64,000 nt of DNA from an uncultured archaeon (GCA_938023865.1 CALJDG010000024.1:1-64000), one strand, 5' to 3'. Positions 7,885 through 17,462 are shown, numbered from the stretch's first letter. Numbers and translations are program-made. Notes: generated by a model from the letters alone, not told the origin.

Positions 7885-9959
7885 GGCGATTGTATTACTT
7901 TGATGCTGTCTAGGTACACCTCGACATTTTTAGCCATGTTTACCGCTCTAATTTCAAAATCAATGAGGAATTGTGTTGTGCTGAAACTAATGGTGTATGT
8001 TTTCCAGGAATTACAAACGACATCAACGTGGGAAAACTGTTTTGTAATCAAAACGTTTTGGCCTTTATTGCAGCATAACTCGATTCTAAATAATTCACCT
8101 GTTCCATTGATTTTCATTTTTAGGTATACTGTGTAGTTGCCCGGAGGAAGCAGAGAGCGTGGGCTACTGAAGAAAAGTGGTGAGTATCCCATCGAGCCAT
8201 TAAAATGAAGTACGTTTAAGTTTGTCGCGTTTGGGTCTATTGTAATCTCTCCCGCATAAACGTTTAGATTGTTGTAGGAGTAGGTAAGTTTGTAGGGCGC
8301 GAGTGTTAATGCCTTCCCATCAAAGTTCCTTTTAAAGAGAATGATGCCATCTGCTGAGGCCAAAACTTTAAAATCCGTTCTCCTATTAAGAATACTAAAC
8401 ATTTTGGCAGATGCGTAATAATCGGTTTTTATGTCAATCAAAACGTAGTCAACACTATTTAAAGTTATGTTGACAAATCTTTCACATTCAGGCTCATTTT
8501 GTTGCCATAACGCCTCAATTGGGATAGCGTAAGCATTTAGTCTATTAGAAACATGCGCAAAGATATTATTTTGCGTCATTATTGAAGCATCACATGGCAC
8601 GCAGGAAAGAATTTCATGTATGAAAAGTTCATGCTGCGTTACCCTTAAACCAGCATCATAGTATTGGCTTACGATGAAACTCGTAGGAGAGGCAAAAAAA
8701 TACGCTATCAGGCTAAATAAGACAATCATTGCCAATCTGCGGATTTTGCCATGTGACGATGGCAAAGCATGAACCGAATATAATGCAGAGATAAAAATGA
8801 AAGCTATAATATAAGCAGGGTACTGAACATAAATTACGTAATACGACTGATAATTTGAAAAGAGAGAATAAACAAACCACGGCAGAGTTGGAAGGAGATA
8901 TTCAGCTTTATAGAACGAAAAGAAAGCTAGAGGACCAAATATTATGAGCAGATACCCAATTTTTACCAAAAATTCGTATTGGAGAGCACTAATAGCTCTT
9001 TGAGGGTGTAGAATGATATAGAGTGGAATATGGATGGGATCAGAAGCGCCGAGAACGCTCCAATTCGCAGATGCTTTAAACGCGGAAAGGAAGGATGGAT
9101 TAATTGGGAAGAAAATGTTTCGCACCCATGAAGTCATGGGATACCAAATTATCGCCAGCAAGATTGTGGCTATAGTGCTCACAAAAACTTTACTTTTATA
9201 GTTTTTTGTTTTTAACGTCTCTATTAGTTGTTTCCTATAACGCAATACTATAAGAAGTCCGATAAAGGCCACAACGAATGCAGTATGTTCCTCACATAAT
9301 AGAGAAAGCATTATAAAGACGAAGTAATTCTTCCAGTTTTGTTTTTCAAGAAAATACATGCTTGATAAAAAGAAGAGTGGCAGAAAAGCTTGAACATGAA
9401 AATCAAACCAATTCACTCCATGAAGTGGAGGATAAAGCAGATAAACAAAAACAAACGTTACAGATGCAATCCTACTTTTCAGTACATGTATGCTTAATTT
9501 GTAAAGTGGCGTGGCTCCCAATGCTAATATAAAGGATTGAAGGATGAGAAGCGTTTCCGGAACTGGATGAATTGCGTAAAGGGGCAATATTATAAAAAGT
9601 ATTGGACTAAAGTGTATCCCCAAAAAATTTCCAGACGGATTAACAAGCAGTTCAGGTGTGTTGTAGAATAGTTTGCCATACTTCATTGTGGACCATAAAG
9701 CTTGGTTAAAAATTCCTAAATCCCATGCATAAGTTCTGAAAGAGTTATGTTTTAAAATCGTGAAACAGGAGAAAGAAATAGTATATAAACAAACCATCAG
9801 GGCTGTAATTAAAGCACTTAAATCCATCCAAAAAATCCTACACGCAAGTATTCTTTCAATTCTCTCTACATTTTTAATAAGCTTTCCAACGAGATATGTC
9901 AAAATTTTCCCTCCATATATTCTCAATAGCATTTTCGGTTGAAGTTTTAAATTTTGCAC
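7881..9959 (-). CDS. DUF2079 multi-pass membrane protein
   Basis: 692 residues with about 11 hydrophobic segments up to residue ~450, followed by a soluble C-terminal domain of ~230 residues. The conserved DUF2079 features are the YAWDLGIFNQALWST loop, HFSPI and NWFDFHVQAF. The family resembles GT-C polytopic glycosyltransferases, and its acidic first loop is consistent with that, but no activity is established. The C-terminal ~120 residues look like a beta-sandwich carbohydrate-binding module (PGNYTVYLKM, VEVYLDSIKVI). The start is GTG. Neighbouring genes encode GT4 and DPM1-like GT2 enzymes, so a role in surface glycan assembly is inferred. Confidence 0.82.
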   Translation of the reverse strand: MQNLKLQPKMLLRIYGGKILTYLVGKLIKNVERIERILACRIFWMDLSALITALMVCLYTISFSCFTILKHNSFRTYAWDLGIFNQALWSTMKYGKLFYNTPELLVNPSGNFLGIHFSPILFIILPLYAIHPVPETLLILQSFILALGATPLYKLSIHVLKSRIASVTFVFVYLLYPPLHGVNWFDFHVQAFLPLFFLSSMYFLEKQNWKNYFVFIMLSLLCEEHTAFVVAFIGLLIVLRYRKQLIETLKTKNYKSKVFVSTIATILLAIIWYPMTSWVRNIFFPINPSFLSAFKASANWSVLGASDPIHIPLYIILHPQRAISALQYEFLVKIGYLLIIFGPLAFFSFYKAEYLLPTLPWFVYSLFSNYQSYYVIYVQYPAYIIAFIFISALYSVHALPSSHGKIRRLAMIVLFSLIAYFFASPTSFIVSQYYDAGLRVTQHELFIHEILSCVPCDASIMTQNNIFAHVSNRLNAYAIPIEALWQQNEPECERFVNITLNSVDYVLIDIKTDYYASAKMFSILNRRTDFKVLASADGIILFKRNFDGKALTLAPYKLTYSYNNLNVYAGEITIDPNATNLNVLHFNGSMGYSPLFFSSPRSLLPPGNYTVYLKMKINGTGELFRIELCCNKGQNVLITKQFSHVDVVCNSWKTYTISFSTTQFLIDFEIRAVNMAKNVEVYLDSIKVIQSP

Positions 9960-9983
9960 TGAGACTGCAGGTTAATGAAAATT

Positions 9984-10805
9984 CTAATGTTTGCTTATGT
10001 TTGTGGCGATTATATAGGAAATAAAATCAAGCACCTCATTTATTGAAAGTTTTGATTTTCCCTTTTTTCTGTTGATGAAGGTTATGGGTGCTTCGGTTAT
10101 TCGATACCCCCGCATAGAAGCCTGTCTTATTGTTTCTATTTGTATCTCATATGTTTGGCTGTGCAACTTGTGGATTATGTTTCTGACAAGCCTTGTTGAG
10201 TAACAACGCATTCCACTTGTGTAGTCAGAAATTTCCGCACCGACAACGAGTTTCGCAACGAAGTTAGCTGTTTTGCTTATAAGCCTCCTTAAGATATTCC
10301 AATTTTTAACGATGCCTCCGTGGCAGTAACGGCTTCCTATGCATAAGTCATATCTATCAGTTTTGACGGGGGCTAGTAGCTTCGGGATTTCAGCTGGGTC
10401 ATGGGAGTAGTCTGCGTCCATTGTTATAATGAATTTAGGCGGATTTTTGAGGGATAGTAGAAGCTTAAAGCCGTCTACTATTGCTGTGCCAAGTCCCATT
10501 TTTCTGGGTCTTATTAAAAGTATAATGTTTTTATATTCCCTCTGCAAGTCACGTACAATGTTCGCTGTTCCATCCGGACTGGAATCGTCTATTACTAGAA
10601 TGGAGAGTTTTAGGTTCAGCTTTTCGATTTTACGTATTATTTCTTCAATATTTTTAGCTTCGCAGTATGTAGGTAGAATAAATCCGACATCTGAAACAAA
10701 ATTAAGGTTTCCTTCAACAACTCCATCAAAACTGGTCTGTGGTTTGACACAGTTAAAATCTCGTAGATGGGAAGCCGTAGCAACTTTCATTTCTATTTCA
10801 CACAA
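9984..10805 (-). CDS. DPM1-like GT2 polyprenyl-phosphate glycosyltransferase
   Basis: 273 residues with the GT2 signature: VGFILPTYCEAKNIEEII, the VIDDSSPDGTA motif and the metal-binding ITMDADYSHDP. The GSRYCHGG and TSGMRCYS segments are those of dolichyl-phosphate mannosyltransferases. It likely loads a hexose from a nucleotide sugar onto a polyprenyl phosphate at the inner membrane face, the donor used by GT-C enzymes such as the neighbouring DUF2079 protein. There are no C-terminal membrane helices, so it is the short DPM1-only form. The first ~38 residues are not conserved, and a later start is possible. Confidence 0.87.
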   Translation of the reverse strand: MCEIEMKVATASHLRDFNCVKPQTSFDGVVEGNLNFVSDVGFILPTYCEAKNIEEIIRKIEKLNLKLSILVIDDSSPDGTANIVRDLQREYKNIILLIRPRKMGLGTAIVDGFKLLLSLKNPPKFIITMDADYSHDPAEIPKLLAPVKTDRYDLCIGSRYCHGGIVKNWNILRRLISKTANFVAKLVVGAEISDYTSGMRCYSTRLVRNIIHKLHSQTYEIQIETIRQASMRGYRITEAPITFINRKKGKSKLSINEVLDFISYIIATNISKH

Positions 10806-10888
10806 GGCTTAGTTTTTATTTGCCTCTCTATATTTAAATTGTGCTATTTCCCTTCAAAATAATCTTAAAAACTAGAAGCTTAAGCGCT

Positions 10889-11938
10889 TTATCTCAAAAT
10901 TTTTAGTCCACTATGCCTCTTATAGAACCCTAAGGGATGACTCACCGCTTTACATAATTCAACGGAGTTTACACATATCCCATGGGTTTTTAGGGTTTGA
11001 CATTTTGGCGGTTTATACCGTGTTCTTGAGCCTCTTTCGCCTGCTATATGTTCAACTTGGTATCGGGTTAGGCGTTCGTTAAAGTCTGACGAGGCTCTGA
11101 ATAGGTCTATTATGCTTTCTACGGGCACACCTATGTTAACAAGGAAGGATGTTAGGGTGAATCTGGCTATGTGGGGTATGTGGCGTCCCTTTTGAGCTGC
11201 TTCATAAAGAGCGGTTATACAGGGCGGAAAAGCCTCTTGTCTTATGGTTTTAGGAATGCCCTCCACTTCGGTTTTGCTCACTTTTTCCAAAGTTAGAGTT
11301 TTTAATGCTTCTGCAGTTTCTGCTATTCTTTGCGGCATTTTGGGAAGATCTCCTATTTCTAGGCGTTTTTCTATATGCCTTCTAACCTCTTCGCTGAGAA
11401 GCCTTGCGGTTTCGTTTTTTGTTAGGTAAACGTTTCCTTGAATTAGTGATCGATTGACAAGTTTCCATTTCTTGTCGCGGAGGTTTGCGACGTTTTTAAG
11501 GTAGTCTGTGAAGTGGATTTTGAACTCGTAGGGCGTTACAATTTCTTCAGCGTTTAGCGTGAAGATTCTACATCCAAAATTTTCTGCTATGGCTAAAATT
11601 TTCTCTTTAGGTTCTAGTTTTAGGTCGTTGTAGGTTTGTTTTGCTTCTGCTAGGGCGTAACGCCTTTTTATGAAGGAGTTTTCGGTGGCCGCTGCAAGCA
11701 TTGTTGCTGTTGGGAATGATAGGATTTCTATTTCTTCGTTTTGGGTTCTTCTTGTTACAATCGTGTACAATATTGCTTCTTCAATTCTTTCTTTGGCGCG
11801 TTCTAAAATTTTTGATAATTCTGGGTTTGCAAGGTCTTCGATTTTTAATTCTAGAGTTTTAACATATTCTGCTGCCTCTTTTAGGAAGGGGTATTTGGCT
11901 AGGTCATTTTTTGTGAATTTAACTGTTGCCGGTTGCAT
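10889..11938 (-). CDS. priL: DNA primase large subunit PriL
   Basis: 349-residue regulatory subunit of primase. The C-terminal domain has four cysteines suited to the 4Fe-4S cluster: one in FPPCITALYE, then three in KCQTLKTHGICVNSVELC. The FNERLTRYQVEHI and YKPPKC segments are typical of PriL. The N-terminal helical part begins KYPFLKEAAEYVK. It lies 12 bases downstream of pcn in the same operon, while its partner PriS is 4 kb away with glycosylation genes inserted between. Confidence 0.94.
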   Translation of the reverse strand: MQPATVKFTKNDLAKYPFLKEAAEYVKTLELKIEDLANPELSKILERAKERIEEAILYTIVTRRTQNEEIEILSFPTATMLAAATENSFIKRRYALAEAKQTYNDLKLEPKEKILAIAENFGCRIFTLNAEEIVTPYEFKIHFTDYLKNVANLRDKKWKLVNRSLIQGNVYLTKNETARLLSEEVRRHIEKRLEIGDLPKMPQRIAETAEALKTLTLEKVSKTEVEGIPKTIRQEAFPPCITALYEAAQKGRHIPHIARFTLTSFLVNIGVPVESIIDLFRASSDFNERLTRYQVEHIAGERGSRTRYKPPKCQTLKTHGICVNSVELCKAVSHPLGFYKRHSGLKILR

Positions 11939-11950
11939 TTTTTCACTATT

Positions 11951-12715
11951 TTAGGGTGTTTCTATTCTTGGAGCTAAGTAAAAGGTTAGTTTTCCCTCTT
12001 TTGCTTGTTGAAAGTCTATTTTTATGGGCATGTCTGTTGAGAATTCGATGGTTGCTATGTCTGACGTGGCTGAAGCTGCCTTAATTATTTCTGAAAGGTA
12101 GCTAAGGCTAAACGTAGCCTTTGACGCTTCTTTTGCTTCCAGGTCTAGTAGGGCATCGCTTCCCTTTTTTAGTTCTATTGTTGCGCCCATGAGGTCTCCT
12201 GTGGCTTGGAAAACCAGTTTTTCGTTGTCTGCCTCTATGCGGACGTGGTCGCTTACGAGCTCAGCGTCTTCTACTGCCTGGCGTAAGCCGTCTGTTGTGG
12301 CTTTTGCTCTTATGTTAAATGGTATTTTTGGTGTTGGCACCTCCTCTTCTGACGCTTCAAGGGTTGGCATTGTAAAGTTTCGCGTATATTTCCCAGTTAT
12401 CTTTAATTGTAGACGTCCGGTCTTCTCGTCTAGGGCTAATTCGATAATCTCGTCCTTTCCAGCCCGCTTTAGAAGCTTTAACAGTTCGCCTATGTTTATG
12501 CACATCTTTGATGGTTCTGTGCAAACATATTCATCAAAGACCGTTTTCGGCCATTCAAAGTCCACCATGGCGACGCGGGATGGGTCCATTGCCCTAAGCT
12601 TTAGGGCCTCTGGCGTTATTTGGAATGTGGCTTCGTCGACAAGGATGGATATTGCCGTTGCCATGTCCCTTAGCAGTTTGGCGTCTGAAACTTTAAGCTT
12701 AAACACCTGTTTCAC
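11951..12715 (-). CDS. pcn: DNA polymerase sliding clamp PCNA
   Basis: 254 residues, the usual PCNA length for one subunit of the trimeric clamp. Recognisable parts are the N-terminal FKLKVSDAKLLRDM, ALKLRAMDPSRVAMVDFEW, the interdomain region SEEEVPTPKIPF and the C-terminal FYLAPRIE. It tethers polymerase, ligase and FEN1 to DNA through PIP-box contacts. It is cotranscribed with priL. Confidence 0.97.
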   Translation of the reverse strand: MKQVFKLKVSDAKLLRDMATAISILVDEATFQITPEALKLRAMDPSRVAMVDFEWPKTVFDEYVCTEPSKMCINIGELLKLLKRAGKDEIIELALDEKTGRLQLKITGKYTRNFTMPTLEASEEEVPTPKIPFNIRAKATTDGLRQAVEDAELVSDHVRIEADNEKLVFQATGDLMGATIELKKGSDALLDLEAKEASKATFSLSYLSEIIKAASATSDIATIEFSTDMPIKIDFQQAKEGKLTFYLAPRIETP

Positions 12716-13014
12716 CTTTCAATTTGATATATTTTGAAGGTTATAAAAGGTTTGCACACCATTTCCCTCGGCATGAAAATTAAATATGATAGTGCTACAT
12801 TAAATATTGAATGTATGAAGGGTATGGGATCCACTCAAATCCAAAAAGGCATTGTTGCGTAATCTTGGTAATATTGAGTATTCTCATTTGGGTATTCAAC
12901 CATATGGTTTTCAAGAACTGAGTGTTTTATCAATACCTATTACAATTGTGCTTCTATTACTTGGGAGGATTTATGGAGTAGAATTGCTGATATAATCAAG
13001 TCTTTTCTAAAGGT
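12716..13014. other. Intergenic region between pcn and tfs, possible decayed coding remnant
   Basis: 299 bases with no intact gene. The part next to pcn is AT-rich (ATATATTTTGAAGGTTATAA on one strand) and probably carries the pcn promoter. On the plus strand, a frame from about 12899 to 13043 is open without a start and encodes a segment including WEDLWSRIADIIKSFLKVY, a composition like real protein. It could be the tail of a lost gene or transposase. I cannot name a family. Confidence 0.3.
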
Positions 13015-13368
13015 TTATGAGTATTCTCTGAATGTGTAACCGCATTTTGTGCAGCGTAAGAACTGAGTTGAGGATTCGTCTGCTCCGCGGGTTTGTACTT
13101 GCCATACATAGGCTGTGTTGTTTCCGCATTTTGGACATTCAATTCTGACTGTTGGTAGGGTTCGCAGTTTTTGTTCTTCTCTGCCTATTACTGCAACCTG
13201 TTGCTGTGGGTTATGCTGAATGATTTTTGCAACTTTTGGTGTGGCTTTTTCGCTTACAATACGTTTCTTGTAGCCACATTTTGGACAAGTAAGTGTAAGA
13301 GATTCCTTTTTCTCAGATTTTGCCTTCTTTGGTACGAGGCGTGTTCCGCATTTTGGGCAAAATTCCAT
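13015..13368 (-). CDS. tfs: Transcription factor S (TFIIS/RPB9-like)
   Basis: 117 residues with two zinc ribbons: an N-terminal RPB9-like one (FCPKCGTRL and CPKCGYKK) and a C-terminal TFIIS-like one (CPKCGNNTAYVWQ and CTKCGYTFREY). Between them is the hairpin QTRGADESSTQF with the paired acidic Asp-Glu that reaches into the RNA polymerase active site and stimulates cleavage of backtracked RNA. Having both acidic residues argues for an active TFS1 rather than an inhibitory paralog. Confidence 0.94.
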   Translation of the reverse strand: MEFCPKCGTRLVPKKAKSEKKESLTLTCPKCGYKKRIVSEKATPKVAKIIQHNPQQQVAVIGREEQKLRTLPTVRIECPKCGNNTAYVWQVQTRGADESSTQFLRCTKCGYTFREYS

Positions 13369-13448
13369 TGTTTTAAACTCCGGTTTCCGTTTGTTTTCCC
13401 ATGACTTTGTGTCTTTTAAACTTTTTCTTTTGATAATTAGGATTAAAG

Positions 13449-14039
13449 CTATATTGTGCTAAGCCCAGATGCAATCAGATGTGCAACGCGAAGTGCTTCA
13501 GGGATATAGCTCCGCGTCGATGTCAACTGCAAAATTTTTCGCGCGTCTTCTGTGGAAATTCCAGATATCTGCATATAAATCTTGCTTTTTCCACCGTGTA
13601 GTGACACTTCGTAAAGTTCTCCCGCGTTAAGTATGGCTTTCCAGCGCTCCTCACTTCTTGGAAGCTTTTTTAGGGCGTTATGGATTTCGTCAAAGTTTGG
13701 TTTATCTCTTGTTACGGTTATCACTGGAAGCCCAGTATCTAAGCTAAGCTTTTTTATGTCCACTACATTGAAGCCCGCAATGGTTACGCCATTAAGCATT
13801 ATAACCCTCAACTGCTTGTAGTGTGGGGAACTCATAATCATAGATGCTATTTTCCTTGTGGCTTCAAATCCGTCAATCCTAACCTTTACGTGCATAACCC
13901 CGTCAAGCCAGTATCCGCCTCGGAAAACAACGCCCACAACAGGCACAAAACCTTTCGTGTGGGGTTTAAATATTCCATCGTCAACCCCCAAAACGCGGAT
14001 TTCAGGCTTTATTACACGAAACTTTCCAATGGTGGACAA
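13449..14039 (-). CDS. DUF99 family protein (endonuclease V-like fold)
   Basis: 196 residues matching the archaeal DUF99/UPF0215 family: IRVLGVDDGIF near the N-terminus, VGVVFRGGYWLDGV, MLNGVTIAGFNVVD and a C-terminal PEALRVAHLIA. The family is related in fold to endonuclease V, but its own activity is not established. The acidic DDG is kept. It is the first gene of the minus-strand information block, divergent from the 14185 gene. Confidence 0.85.
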   Translation of the reverse strand: MSTIGKFRVIKPEIRVLGVDDGIFKPHTKGFVPVVGVVFRGGYWLDGVMHVKVRIDGFEATRKIASMIMSSPHYKQLRVIMLNGVTIAGFNVVDIKKLSLDTGLPVITVTRDKPNFDEIHNALKKLPRSEERWKAILNAGELYEVSLHGGKSKIYMQISGISTEDARKILQLTSTRSYIPEALRVAHLIASGLSTI

Positions 14040-14184
14040 AATTTTCCCTCAACTGTCTAGCAAAAATTGAGCTTGTACGCGTTATAAGCTTAGCGAAACT
14101 TAAGGATGGCTTGCAGAGTATAAGAAAGTTTAAAAGTTTTTGGAAGCGCAAACTAAAAGCGTTAGGGCTAACATGTGAAGAGTT

Positions 14185-14385
14185 ATGAATAAACAAGAAG
14201 CTATAGGTGCATTTCTAATTGCCATTGGATTCCTGCTGATTATTCATCATACCATTTTCTGGCAGAGACCCTTCGACTTTGCTGACATACTGCACCACGA
14301 GTTTTTTGAGGCAATATTCTTCACGGCTGGCATAACCCTCCTAATAGTAGTGTGGTCGAATAAGCGGAGAGGATGCCAGCATTGA
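14185..14385 (+). CDS. Small two-helix membrane protein
   Basis: 66 residues with two hydrophobic helices (GAFLIAIGFLLIIHH and FFTAGITLLIVVW), separated by a short loop with several His and acidic residues (FADILHHEFFEA), and a basic tail. I do not recognise a family. The end overlaps the start of the SAH deaminase-like gene: its TGA stop overlaps a TTG at 14382, so the two are probably translated together. Confidence 0.6.
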   Translation: MNKQEAIGAFLIAIGFLLIIHHTIFWQRPFDFADILHHEFFEAIFFTAGITLLIVVWSNKRRGCQH

Positions 14386-15734
14386 ACCTCTTAATTCACG
14401 GCGGAACCATAGTCACAATGCGTGGAGATGAAGTAATCCGCGATGGCGCCATAGCAGTGGAAGATGGAACTATAATCGACGTTGGAAAAGCCGGGCAGAT
14501 GCTGAAAAGATATGCAAGCGGCTATGAGAAGATAAACGCCAAAGGAAAGGTTGTGATTCCGGGTCTTATAAACACTCACCAACATGCAGCTATGAGCCTG
14601 CTAAGGGGTTACGCCGACGACTTACCACTACTAGAGTGGCTTGAAAAATGGATATGGCCCATAGAAAGGCTGATGACCGCTGAAGACATTTATGTTGGCA
14701 GCTTACTGACGGCTATAGAATCCATAATGGGCGGAACAACAACCATTAACACAATGTACCATTACATGCCCGGCGAAAATGAGGCGAAAGCCCTCGCAGA
14801 AGCTGGTGTCAGAGGAGTTGTTGGGCATGTTTGCTTTTCATGGAGGAAGGATGATGATAGAAGGGCGCTAGAGGATTTAGCCAAAAACTGGCATAATAAG
14901 GCTGGGGGGCTTATCCGCGTCAGTGTTGATCCCCACGCGCCTTACACTGTTGACCCAGAATATATGAAAGAGCTGAAGGCTTTATGCGAAGAACTTGATA
15001 GGAAGTATGGTTCTGAAAAGGCGCCAATTATATGGCACATTCATGTGGCAGAAACATTTGAAGAGGCTGACAAGATACGGAAAGCCTTCAATGTTGATGT
15101 TAAAGGCGGCGTAATGGAATATTTAGACTCTTTGGGTGTTCTAGATGGGCGTGTCATTGCAGCGCACTGTGTGGCACTAACGGATAATGATATGGCGGTA
15201 ATGAAAGTTAGAGGCGTTAAGGTTTCCCACAACCCAATTTCGAATCTTAAGCTTGCTTCCGGCATAAGTCCTGTTCCAAAAATGCTGGAGCACGGAGTAA
15301 CGGTCTCGCTTGGCACGGACAGCCCATGTTCCAATAATGCTGCGGACATGTTTGAGGTTATGAAGGTGACAGCCGTACTCCATAAGGGGGTAAGCGGAAA
15401 TCCAACGGCGATGTCTGCCCAGCAAGTTTTGAAAATGGCAACTTTGGATGGGGCTAGGGCTCTTTGCTGGGAGAATGAGATAGGCTCGATAAAAGTGGGG
15501 AAAAAGGCTGATTTAGCCATTATAAACTTTGATAAGCCGCACCTATGCCCACTGTATAATGAGTTTAGTCATCTTATTTATGCTGCAAAATCAGCGGATG
15601 TTGAAACAGTCATAATAAATGGAAAAATAGTGATGGAAGACAGACGCTTAACAACATTGAATAGTGAGAAGGTTATGGAAATTGTTGAGAAGGCTAAAAA
15701 CCGTCTTTTGGAAAAGCTTCAAACACAACATTAA
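14373..15734 (+). CDS. mtaD: MTA/SAH/5'-deoxyadenosine deaminase-like amidohydrolase
   Basis: 453-residue metal-dependent amidohydrolase. Metal ligands are visible in TPL order for the family: NTHQHAAMSL, WHIHVAET, AAHCVAL and GTDSPCSNN. This is the ATZ/TRZ-type group that deaminates 5'-methylthioadenosine, S-adenosylhomocysteine or 5'-deoxyadenosine. The next gene is an SAH hydrolase homolog, which suggests that the substrate here is SAH and the product S-inosylhomocysteine, as in the M. jannaschii route. The ATG at 14373 directly abuts its GGAGAGG site, so the TTG at 14382, which overlaps the upstream stop, may be the real start. Confidence 0.88.
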   Translation: MPALNLLIHGGTIVTMRGDEVIRDGAIAVEDGTIIDVGKAGQMLKRYASGYEKINAKGKVVIPGLINTHQHAAMSLLRGYADDLPLLEWLEKWIWPIERLMTAEDIYVGSLLTAIESIMGGTTTINTMYHYMPGENEAKALAEAGVRGVVGHVCFSWRKDDDRRALEDLAKNWHNKAGGLIRVSVDPHAPYTVDPEYMKELKALCEELDRKYGSEKAPIIWHIHVAETFEEADKIRKAFNVDVKGGVMEYLDSLGVLDGRVIAAHCVALTDNDMAVMKVRGVKVSHNPISNLKLASGISPVPKMLEHGVTVSLGTDSPCSNNAADMFEVMKVTAVLHKGVSGNPTAMSAQQVLKMATLDGARALCWENEIGSIKVGKKADLAIINFDKPHLCPLYNEFSHLIYAAKSADVETVIINGKIVMEDRRLTTLNSEKVMEIVEKAKNRLLEKLQTQH

Positions 15735-15772
15735 ATAATTGTGAGTAGAAATGCATAGCGGAAGGCGATTTA

Positions 15773-17029
15773 ATGGCAAGCTTTAGAGTCAGGGATGAAA
15801 GCTTAGCCCCAAAGGGAATGCTGCAAATAGAATGGGCTTCAAGGCATATGCCCGTTCTAAACCAAATTAAGAAAAGGTTTAGTGAGGAAAAGCCTTTAAA
15901 AGGTGTTGTGCTCGGCGCATGTTTGCACGTGACAAAGGAAACAGCAGTGCTGGTTGACGTTTTCCTCGCTGGCGGTGCAAAAGTCGCCCTTTGCGGTTCC
16001 AACCCGCTTTCGACGCAGGATGAAGCTGCGGCGGCGCTGGCTGAGATGGGTGTTTACGTTTACGCGTGGCGTGGGCAGTCAACCGACGAATACTACTGGT
16101 GCATTGAAAGGGTAATAGATCAAAAACCTCTAATAACATTGGATGACGGGGCAGACCTAGTCAGCACAATCCATAGCAAAAGAACAGACGCGCTTCCAAA
16201 CGTTAAAGGAGGTACCGAAGAGACAACAACTGGCGTTTTAAGGCTTAGAGCCATGGAAAGGTCTGGAACCCTAAAGTATGCGATAATAGCCGTTAACGAC
16301 GCACACACAAAATATTTGTTTGACAACCGTTATGGAACTGGGCAAAGCACGATAGATGGAATTTTAAGAGCGACAAACATTCTCTTAGCAGGTAAAAACT
16401 TTGTTGTCTGCGGTTATGGATGGTGCGGCAAAGGCATAGCCATGAGAGCAAGAGGGATGGGCGCTAACGTCATAGTCACGGAAGTAAATCCCTTAAGGGC
16501 TCTTGAAGCTGTCATGGATGGGTTCCGAGTAATGACCATAAGCGAGGCAGCCAAGATAGGCGACATTTTCCTAACGACAACTGGCGACATAAACGTCATT
16601 AGGAAGGAGCATATGGAGAAGATGCGGGACGGGGCCATTCTCGCTAACAGCGGCCACTTCAACGTTGAAATAAGCCTAAAAGACCTTGAAGAACTAGCAG
16701 CCTCGAAAAGAACTGTTAGACCAAACCTTGACGAATACTTGTTAAGAGATGGCAGTAGGCTTTACTTGCTAGCCGAGGGACGACTTGTAAACTTGGCGGC
16801 AGCTGAAGGACACCCATCCGAGGTTATGGACATGTCCTTTGCAAATCAAGCCTTAAGCGTCGAATACCTTGTCAAAAGTGAGAGAATGGAGCCTAAAGTG
16901 TATCCTGTTCCTGGAGAAATAGACGAAAAAGTGGCGAGGCTGAAGCTTAAGGCGATTGGCGTAAAAATAGACGAGCTAACAGAAGAGCAGAAAAAGTATT
17001 TAACGGAATGGGAAATGGGCACAACTTAA
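15773..17029 (+). CDS. ahcY: S-adenosylhomocysteine / S-inosylhomocysteine hydrolase
   Basis: 418-residue NAD-dependent hydrolase that splits SAH (or its deaminated form) into homocysteine and a nucleoside. Typical segments are [38 protein letters not shown] and the Rossmann motif GYGWCGKG. It is the short archaeal/Thermotoga-like form: the C-terminal Lys-Tyr tail of eukaryal enzymes is absent, ending instead in [14 protein letters not shown]. Together with the upstream deaminase it would remove the product inhibitor of methyltransferases. The ATG has a GGAAGG-like site 7 bases upstream. Confidence 0.94.
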   Translation: MASFRVRDESLAPKGMLQIEWASRHMPVLNQIKKRFSEEKPLKGVVLGACLHVTKETAVLVDVFLAGGAKVALCGSNPLSTQDEAAAALAEMGVYVYAWRGQSTDEYYWCIERVIDQKPLITLDDGADLVSTIHSKRTDALPNVKGGTEETTTGVLRLRAMERSGTLKYAIIAVNDAHTKYLFDNRYGTGQSTIDGILRATNILLAGKNFVVCGYGWCGKGIAMRARGMGANVIVTEVNPLRALEAVMDGFRVMTISEAAKIGDIFLTTTGDINVIRKEHMEKMRDGAILANSGHFNVEISLKDLEELAASKRTVRPNLDEYLLRDGSRLYLLAEGRLVNLAAAEGHPSEVMDMSFANQALSVEYLVKSERMEPKVYPVPGEIDEKVARLKLKAIGVKIDELTEEQKKYLTEWEMGTT

Positions 17030-17105
17030 ACATTTATATGTCGTATAACACGGTAAACTTTAAAAGGAAAACAAACAATAAACAAGGCTTTGTGTGGTGA
17101 AAGAA

Positions 17106-17462
17106 ATGGTAAGCAAAGACCAATCAATAGGAGGAGCAATATTTATTATTTGTGTGGTTATTGCTGTACTATACACGCTAATAGTGTTCTTTCCACAAGG
17201 AATGCTAGGAATGTTTTTTGCTTCGGTGGATGAAACACAAGTGCGTATCTGGGCGGTGTTAATACCAGTTTTCATAGCGTTCATAGCTATAATGGGTATT
17301 GGTGCTTGGATAGGCTGGACTATGGCCACGACACCGCCGCCAAAGCCTATAGAAGAGATAACAAGTGAAATTGAAGAGGAGGAGAAAAAAAGAAGAAGCA
17401 GCCAAAGAGGCCAAAGAGACTGCTGTGACAGAAGAGAAGACAGAGGAAAAGGGAAAGGGTAA
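17106..17462 (+). CDS. Small membrane protein with probable frameshift in an A7 run
   Basis: Two membrane helices (residues ~8-27 and ~45-67 from the ATG) and a short TTPPPKPIEE linker lead to a charged tail. I prefer the ATG at 17106, which has GGTGA 5 bases upstream, over the GTG at 17094. In the annotated frame the tail turns abruptly into SSQRGQRDCCDRRED. If the A7 run at 17385-17391 is read as six A, the tail becomes EEAAKEAKETAVTEEKTEEK and ends with TAA at 17473-17475, a normal Lys/Glu/Ala tail. So the true product probably ends at 17475. The family is not recognised. Confidence 0.6.
   Translation: MVSKDQSIGGAIFIICVVIAVLYTLIVFFPQGMLGMFFASVDETQVRIWAVLIPVFIAFIAIMGIGAWIGWTMATTPPPKPIEEITSEIEEEEKKRRSSQRGQRDCCDRREDRGKGKG

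Noticed and set aside
15041-15520. Long antisense frame within the deaminase gene
   Set aside because: It mirrors a strongly conserved coding sequence and has shadow composition.
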